DNA of 64,000 bases from Bagarius yarrelli (Eukaryota; Chordata; Actinopteri; Siluriformes; Sisoridae). The translations under genes and the position numbers were made by a program. Of this stretch, positions 57,546 to 64,000 are shown piece after piece (the first letter of the stretch is position 1; each line of letters starts with the position of its first letter). Location of the stretch: positions 678,284 through 742,283 of the forward strand of contig VCAZ01000122.1 of NCBI GenBank assembly GCA_005784505.1, in the 5' to 3' direction. Under the pieces are notes generated by a model. That model saw nothing but the letters and a program-made list of their open reading frames with translations, searched no databases and was not told the origin of the DNA.

Positions 57546-58486
57546 TGTTAAAAAGCAACAAGAATATTTTTTTAATTTAAATTGTATTATTTTGTGTTTC
57601 AATACAGATTACAGTAATTGTAGCCAGGGGAACAGTAAAGTATACGTCTCTTATCAATCTCGTCCCGTGTCCCCCATTTATATTAACTCAGAGAAAAATT
57701 AAATTAAACAAATAAACCCTTCTAACAAACGACAGACATTACATGTTGCCAGTTACAGGTGCCCAAAAGATGCCTTTAATAAAGTTCAAAAAAGGGGATC
57801 CCCAGTCTTATAAAGCCATTTGAAGGAGACTGAGACTGAGTATCTTATCTTTTCAAGTCTGATACAATTATAAATGTCCTGTCCTGCATCCACCTGTCAT
57901 GTGTGTTAGGGGTGTTTCCACTTAGGCAAGGATAGCTGGTCTGGCCAAGATTGTAGTAAAAGCAATAACCTTACTTTCTTGGGTAGCCAGAAGTCTAAGG
58001 GATACTCCAAAAAAAACTCTAACAAATGATCAGGGTCCATGTTAGTGTTGAGCACTTTATTAAAGGTATCAAATACACCTGACTAGAAAGATGTGGGACT
58101 GTGGGAATGTCCAAAACCTATGCAAATGATCAGCATTGCTTCAGACCATGCCTAGAGGAGGAGGAGTGTTCCTGGGTCACGATGTTACACCATAGATTGT
58201 CTGTAAAAAGTAACTCCTGGATCGTGCTCCCGAACATCTTGGAGTGACAGTAGGGTCCACATTAGCACTAATGTATTAAATGATAAATTACTGAGATTAA
58301 ATGCTTATGGCTGGTATTCAAATTAAGTCAGTGATCAAGAACTTGCTTCTGTGTAAAAATGTCTAATTTGAAAAAACTGAATGTGATGACTGGGTAAATT
58401 TTATAGTTTTAGATGAAAAGGAGAAGGAGGAAAAGACTCCCTCTACATAGCGGTCACTGATGTTGAGGAGGCCTTTAGATGAAACT
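57546..58486. other. ppp2r5e intron, unassigned
   Basis: No exon recognised. A caggcaaggat/gccaagattgtagtaaa segment near 57930 may be related to the gcaaatctacaat repeats. Otherwise nothing. Confidence 0.4.
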
Positions 58487-58690
58487 AGGGCTGGGCAATA
58501 TGGCTGAATTTTATATCACGATATATTTCTTAATTTTGGCCGATACGATATAATTTCAATATCGATATGAACAATATTATAAAAGCCTCAGAAAACCTGC
58601 AAATGTATGTCTTTACCTACAAACATCTGACAAATGAATTTGCCAAGTCTATAAAACCTCTCACAAAATGATATATTTAATTTTGAATTA
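58487..58690 (+). mobile_element. hAT-like MITE (family D), copy 2
   Basis: agggctgggcaatatggctgaattttatatcacgata and aaagcctcagaaaacc, then aatttgccaagtctataaaacc. Parallel to 47498-47680, interrupted or bordered on the right by a Tc1-like element. Confidence 0.75.
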
Positions 58691-59345
58691 TGTGGTAAAC
58701 CAACACAAAGTCCTCCTGTGTTTAATTTAGTCTCAGTATAAAAACCTGTTCTCTGAAGGCCTTAGTGGTTTGTTAGAGAACACCAAGGCAGAGGGACCTG
58801 CCAGACAGGTCAGGGATGAAGTTGTGGAGAAGTTTTAAGGAGGGTTAAGTTATAAAAAAATATCCCAACCTTTAAACATCTCAAGGAGCGCTGCTCAATC
58901 CATCACAAAAAGGAAAAAGTATGCCACATTTGCAAACCCACCAAGACATGGCCGTCCACCTAAACTGACAAACCGAGCAAGAAGAGCACTGGTCAGAGAA
59001 GCCGGCCTGAGGCCCAGGGTCACTCTGGAGGAGCTGCAGTGTTACTTTTTTTCGCAACAAATAACGCTTTGCATTTAGATGTTCAAAGCTTGGGATATTT
59101 TTTTGTACCCTAACCCTGCTTTAAACTTCTCCAAAACCTCCTTGGTCTTCATGATGCTGTTTATTTACTAGTGCTCTCTAACAAACCACGCAGGCCTTCC
59201 CAGAACAGGTGCTGAGACTGAATTACACACAGGTGGACTCTATTAACTAATTAGGTAATTACTTCTGAAGGCAGCTGTGATTGCACTTTAGGGGTATTAG
59301 GGTACAGGGGTGCAGAATACAAATGCCACATCACACTTTTCAGAT
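58690..59345 (+). mobile_element. Tc1/mariner-like non-autonomous element with long inverted repeats
   Basis: The left half contains acctttaaacatctcaaggagc, catggccgtccacctaaactgac and tcactctggaggagctgcag, the start of a fish Tc1-like transposase region. The right half contains cttggtcttcatgatgctgtt, ctaacaaacc, cacaggtggactctatt and cacacttttcag. Parts of the two halves are inverted copies of each other (agaacaccaaggcag on the left, ttggtct on the right; gtgtttaatttagtctca on the left, tgagactgaattacac on the right). Internal transposase sequence is deleted. Confidence 0.75.
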
Positions 59346-59569
59346 TTTTATTTGCTTAAAGTTAAATCATTTTCGTTTCACTTTACAAATATGTGCTTCT
59401 CTGTGTTGATCTATTAAATAAAGTGACTGCAGCGTTTTCTCCATGCCCTCAGTAAAGGTTTGCTGGCAGACACACCCCTCATCCACGTCGTTTTTCAGGG
59501 TTGGCAGGTCCGACGTCCTCTTACTCGCTGCATTTCGCTTACAAAACCAGTGTACGGTGCATAATAGGG

Positions 59570-60010
59570 CTGCCACAAACTATCTGCGATTATTATAACA
59601 ATCCATCGATTATTCGGCAGTTGGATTCTTTATATCAGTTCTCTATTGTTACTGATCAATAAAACAAGGAAATCACTTCATGCTTATTAAAATGTTTGTT
59701 ATATTATAGTCTTTGATTTGTTAAAATATTAAATAAAATGAAAAAAACCCTCACTATTAATAGGATATAACATTAGTTTGTTTCACACTGACTAAATAAC
59801 CAGAAATCAGTTTATAATTCTAACCGAAAGCGACATTAAATTTGGTATTTGCTTTATATTTAATTCTGTCAAAATACTTTAAAGCAAGACTTTGTGTGTA
59901 GTTTTGTAAAACTTGCTCACAGTCTTACAGCCTTCCTCTACAGCGCTAGACTGGTAGTCACATCAGGACGGGTCCTGATTCTGAGCTCATGTACTGATGC
60001 ATTTTGTGAC
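59570..60010 (+). mobile_element. hAT-like MITE (family A)
   Basis: tagggctgccacaaactatctgcgattatt, atcaataaaacaaggaaatc, aaagcgacattaaat, gttttgtaaaacttgctcac and ctacagcgctagactgg, in the order of 36125-36570. Confidence 0.6.
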
Positions 60011-60645
60011 GTCATTGACAGGATTTTTAGTGCACAAAAGGCTGTGGCAGCAGCTGTGTAAAAAAAACCTGTGTGCCACAAACAAATTGAAAGGTACAAA
60101 AACAGGAGTAATCTGATATAACATCTAAAATTAAAACACAAAAGTGAGTACTGACTATTTACTGCTAGTTTTACCGTTAGCACTCCGGTAACCGACCCTG
60201 CGGCAAATCGTTGCAAGGCGAGAGAAAATAGCAAAAGTTACAGTAACCTGAGAGCCATGCAAATAATCCCACCTCTTAAGAAAGTACAGGAATCAGTAAC
60301 GGCGAGTACCAGGGGGAAAACAATACCGGTACTCGCATTCAGGCTGTAAAAAATGGTACCGGCGCATCCCAAATTGCAGACCCTTTAAAGCCCTTATTTG
60401 CAGGGGTAAAAAAAAGAATGATTCCCACATTTGAAGTTTTGTGGTTCTTTTATGTATCCTGCAAGTTTTTACCCACACTTTTTATGTGGTTTGCGTTCAT
60501 TTACTTCAGTCTGTGGTGTTCTATGTAGCACCAATCACCTTTTTTTCAAAAAAAATTTTAGCTACTTTTTTTAACCTAATTTTTTTTGCTGATTTTTTAT
60601 GGTTGACATGAAAATCACAGTGTCTTAAATTTGAATTTCAGGGCT

Positions 60646-60802
60646 ATGTCCTCAGCAGCCACCTCTCCGCCGTCAGTGGACAAAGTGGACGGTTTCTCCC
60701 GAAAATCGGTCAGGAAGGCCAAGCAGAAGCGCTCGCAGAGTTCCTCGCAGTTCCGCTCTCAGGGCAAACCCATCGAGCTCACCCCCCTCCCTCTGCTCAA
60801 AG
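60646..60802 (+). CDS. ppp2r5e: Protein phosphatase 2A regulatory subunit B56 epsilon, first coding exon (partial)
   Basis: B'/B56-family regulatory subunit that directs the PP2A core enzyme to substrates. Only the N-terminal exon is in the window: ATG 60646 to 60802, 52 codons plus one base, donor gtaacg. The exon starts at about 60642 after ttgaatttcag, so 4 bases of 5' UTR are included. The peptide opens with MSSAATSPPSVDKVDGFSRK, then SVRKAKQKRSQSSSQFRSQG and ends KPIELTPLPLLK, nearly identical to human PPP2R5E and unlike other B56 N-termini. The next exon (a DVPSSEQ-type start in human) was not found before 64000, so the B56 HEAT-repeat body lies to the right. Upstream non-coding exon uncertain (candidate at 54390-54440). 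Confidence 0.94.
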
Positions 60803-62129
60803 GTAACGCACACACACACCCTTAATGGTTTTATCTATCACTCTGATTATAACCATTAGTCCCATTAATCAGTCTAGTTTTATATACGGCCTTTAACTGC
60901 TTTTTATTATTGACAGTGTTTTAATTACATAGACAAAACCTGAGACTCTGACCTTTCTTTAGTCCCGCAAACAAAACGTTCAGATTTATATTGCATCTTT
61001 ATTACTACACATTCATTCACTGTTTTATGCCTCCTGTCTCACAACTTGCTGATCCACCGTTACTGAGGACCCAGAAACTCCTCGACATCATCTGATTAAT
61101 CATATGTTTAGCTTTAAACAGCACTGCAGGATAAAAAAAAATAAAAAAATCTGGCCATTTCGCTGCCCCAGGCAAGATTTTTCCCTTTTGCTCATTGATT
61201 TAGTAATTTATGTTACAAAATCCCAATTTTTTGAGTGTAGTGCAGTACAAGTGAGCATTACATTAGGAAAAACTGATCTTAAAGGTGAAGTGGGACATCT
61301 TGGAAAATGCTAACTCTAGCCTGTTAAGCCCTCCATGCGAAACGACATCCAGAGCCATGGCACCTGGGACACCGACACGCCAGACTAGACGACCAGAGAC
61401 GACGTTACTAAAATAAATTGTCAAACTACCCGGCTCTTAGAAAAATCTGGACTTATGCATCCAACCTAAGATGTATTAATCTAAAGTTTGTGTAATACCT
61501 CCTTTTATTTTAAATAACGAATCTGGTTAGTTTGGCTAATTTTTCCTTTTGGTCTTCCTCTATCTCTCTGCCCTCACCAGGGATTATGGGTAAAAAAAGG
61601 CAACAGGGGCCTCATTAAGCAGCTCATGGTTTTTGTTCTGACTTTTTAATGAAAGGTCATCACTGTGTATGTGGAGTGGCGCAGTTTTTTACACGTACAG
61701 CGACGCAGTTCCATTATGAAATCCAATGCATTTTATTTTTAAATTAATTAATCTCCTAATAGAAGACAGAAAAAGAGAGGTGTGTGTTGGAGGTGATACG
61801 GGTTCCCATATCTACAAGGTAACAGATGATTTCTATCAGAATTATTTTGTTTGTCTGAATAACTATTGGTAAATTAGTTTATTTTTTAGTAGTTTGTAAT
61901 AATTGCAAACTAATTAATATCCCTTTTTGGGGGGTTTGTTTGTTATCATAGGCATAACTTAATAATTTAGCAAATTGCTAAAAATAGCTGCTTAATCGAA
62001 TGATCGTTTTAATATTTGCAGATTAATCAGCTATTAAAATAATAGTTTGTTGCCGCCCCACAATAATAAAAAGTTCAGGTTAAGGATGGAATTCTGCTCT
62101 CTTTCCATGCTGAGGGAACAATTCAACTC
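60803..62129. other. ppp2r5e intron 1, no exon seen
   Basis: AT-rich with a decayed family-A-like MITE end at about 61960-62065 (gcagattaatcagctattaaaataatagtttgttgccgc). No coding exon. Confidence 0.5.
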
Positions 62130-63480
62130 TCGACTCAACTCAGCTTTATTGTCATTTGCCAAGGTGCATAGATATTGAGTAAACATTGGCATTAAACGTT
62201 ATGAATAACATTATGCATAACAGCTCTAACATGAAGTCAAATGTAGGTAGTATAAGTAAAGTGCGCCATCAGAGTTAACCGTTGTGTGCAATTCTACAAA
62301 TTAACAGAACTAACTAAATGTCGATGCACAAAATGTAATGCGCATTTTGCTGCAAAGTAAAGTTGGTTAGTTAGGCAGGCAGGTAGGTGGTACCAGGGTG
62401 TTCAACAGCTTGGGGTAAAAAGCTGCTGCAGAACCTTGTATTGTGGATCCTGATGCTTCAGAATCTCCTGCCTGATCAAAGTTATCCTTCACAAAGGCGA
62501 AGGGTCTGCATAGGTCTGAAAGATGGTTCGAGTGTAGGGAGGACCCCTCTGATTCTTTCAGCTGTCCTCCCTATGCGCTGTAGGGTATTTCGTTCTAAAG
62601 TTTTGCAATTTTTGAACCCCACTGTGATGCAGGGTGCACCTGGCAAGGACACTCTCCACAGTTCATCTGTAAAGAATGGTAAGAATGGGGCAGGTCAACT
62701 CTGGAAAATAGTCAATGCAAGGACAATAGTAAACACTTACTATAGCACCAAGTTTGGATTAATTAGTATCGTGCAATCAAGTCAACGATATCTACAGCAA
62801 TTAAGTCCCCAATGATGCATGCCAGAGGTGACACCATCAAGGAACCAAAACTCCATCGGTGATAGAATGAAGCAAAAACCTTAAGAGAAACCATGATCGA
62901 TTTGTGGGTGGTTGAGGGGTGTGCACTTCTCCTCTAGCCCAACAGACCAGCAGGTAGTTCCATGCTGCAGCAAAGTTAGATTGTGCAGAGGACTTGTCTG
63001 TTTCCCGTGGTCTTGTCCAGATGGTCATCTAGTTGTCTTGGTCTCCACTGAAATTTAAGTCTTTAGAGGTCGTATTTAGGAGCTGATCCATCATCTGGGC
63101 TGGATACAGACTGAATCTGGCGTTGGAAGTGTTCCAGGTTTGAGTTGACCCAATTATATAACCGACCCTTTGCGGAAGTTCACAACTATCTCCTTTGTTT
63201 GTCTATGTTGAGAGACAGGTTCTGGTTATGGCACCAGCTCAACAGTTGTTCCATCCTCTCTTTGTATGATGTTTTGTTGTTATTTCTGATGAGACCCACT
63301 TCTGTTGTCATTAGCAAACTTAAGTTTGGATTTCATCTTTGGTGAGCAGCGTAAACGGTAGTGGGCTGAGCATACAGCCTTGGGGGGGCCACCTGTGCTC
63401 AGTGTGACGATGCCTGATGTTCTGCTGCCAATGCGGAATGACTGCGGCAGAAAGTCTCTGTCAGAAAGTCTCGAATACAA
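62130..63480. mobile_element. Degenerate copy of an abundant fish interspersed repeat
   Basis: Starts ctcagctttattgtcatttgccaaggtgca and continues with gggtaaaaagctgctgcagaacct, tcctgcctgatc, gggaggaccc, cactgtgatgcagggtgcacctggcaaggacactctccaca, then catacagccttgggggggccacctgtgctcag and agaaagtctctgtcagaaagtct. I know this block order from many fish genomes but cannot assign it safely to a named transposon class. No intact ORF. Confidence 0.6.
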
Positions 63481-63636
63481 GGTTCTTCATGGAGCAGATT
63501 GAGCAAGACAAAACCATATTTTTTAAATTTCCACAATTTTTGTGCATTTTTTTTTTTGGGCACAAATACACAGTCCTTCGTTTTCACCTGTTTGTCCGGA
63601 CCATCGTCCTTTTTGTTCTTAAACTTTTTGCTTCTT

Positions 63637-63638
<2 letters not shown>

Positions 63639-63678
<40 letters not shown>
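63639..63678. repeat. (CT)20 microsatellite
   Basis: Uninterrupted ct run in ppp2r5e intron 1. Confidence 0.95.
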
Positions 63679-63680
<2 letters not shown>

Positions 63681-63739
63681 CAGAAGTTTAAAATGAGAGG
63701 GACAGAAAATAGAACTGAAGACAGAAAGTAACGATGCAC

Positions 63740-63855
<116 letters not shown>

Positions 63856-64000
63856 GGGCTGGAGGTGTCATTTTGTTTCAGCCAGGCCCTCCCCTCTCTC
63901 CACCCAGCCATAGTTTCCGTGGGGTCAGCTGTGCCTGGTAACCTGATCCTGACTACTGCTTTCCTTTCAGTACATTCACACACACCTAAGCACATGCGTA

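Noticed and set aside
62387..62815. 142-codon ORF near the right end
   Set aside because: Lies within a degenerate interspersed repeat and matches no protein family I recognise.

Overview
The window is vertebrate nuclear DNA, almost certainly from a ray-finned fish. It is AT-rich, densely packed with CA/GT, CT and TA microsatellites, and littered with fish-type SINEs, hAT-like and Tc1-like MITEs. It carries spliced genes whose exons, joined by hand with correct phases, give proteins close to human counterparts. The tRNA-headed SINEs would fit an otophysan such as a catfish, but the species cannot be fixed from this sequence. All recognised genes lie on the + strand.

Layout. 0-4.1 kb: a 36-bp minisatellite and AT-rich intergenic DNA ending in a CTCF-like motif. 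4.1-8.7 kb: snapc1, ten coding exons, followed by a decayed ~31-bp minisatellite. 9.8-26.5 kb: syt16, a synaptotagmin 14/16-class gene with seven coding exons and repeat-filled introns; intron 2 holds a 140-codon ORF that may be an alternative first exon. 28.6-33.4 kb: a SERTA-domain gene resembling SERTAD4, with a promoter-like CpG-rich segment at 28.6-28.9 kb. 35.1-43.5 kb: sgpp1, three coding exons. 50.1-52.8 kb: wdr89, two coding exons. 60.6-60.8 kb: the first coding exon of ppp2r5e, which continues past the right edge. The rest is introns, UTRs and repeats.

The genes are not an operon or a pathway; they form a conserved synteny block. SNAPC1, SYT16, PPP2R5E, WDR89 and SGPP1 sit together on human 14q23. 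From memory of that map, the SGPP1-WDR89-PPP2R5E group here is inverted as a block relative to human. The SERTAD4-like gene beside syt16 mirrors the SYT14-SERTAD4 pair on human 1q32. This suggests a genome-duplication copy of SERTAD4 that the human locus no longer appears to have. That gene and the intronic ORF of syt16 are the two most interesting items. I found no exotic system such as a CRISPR array, cassette or operon.
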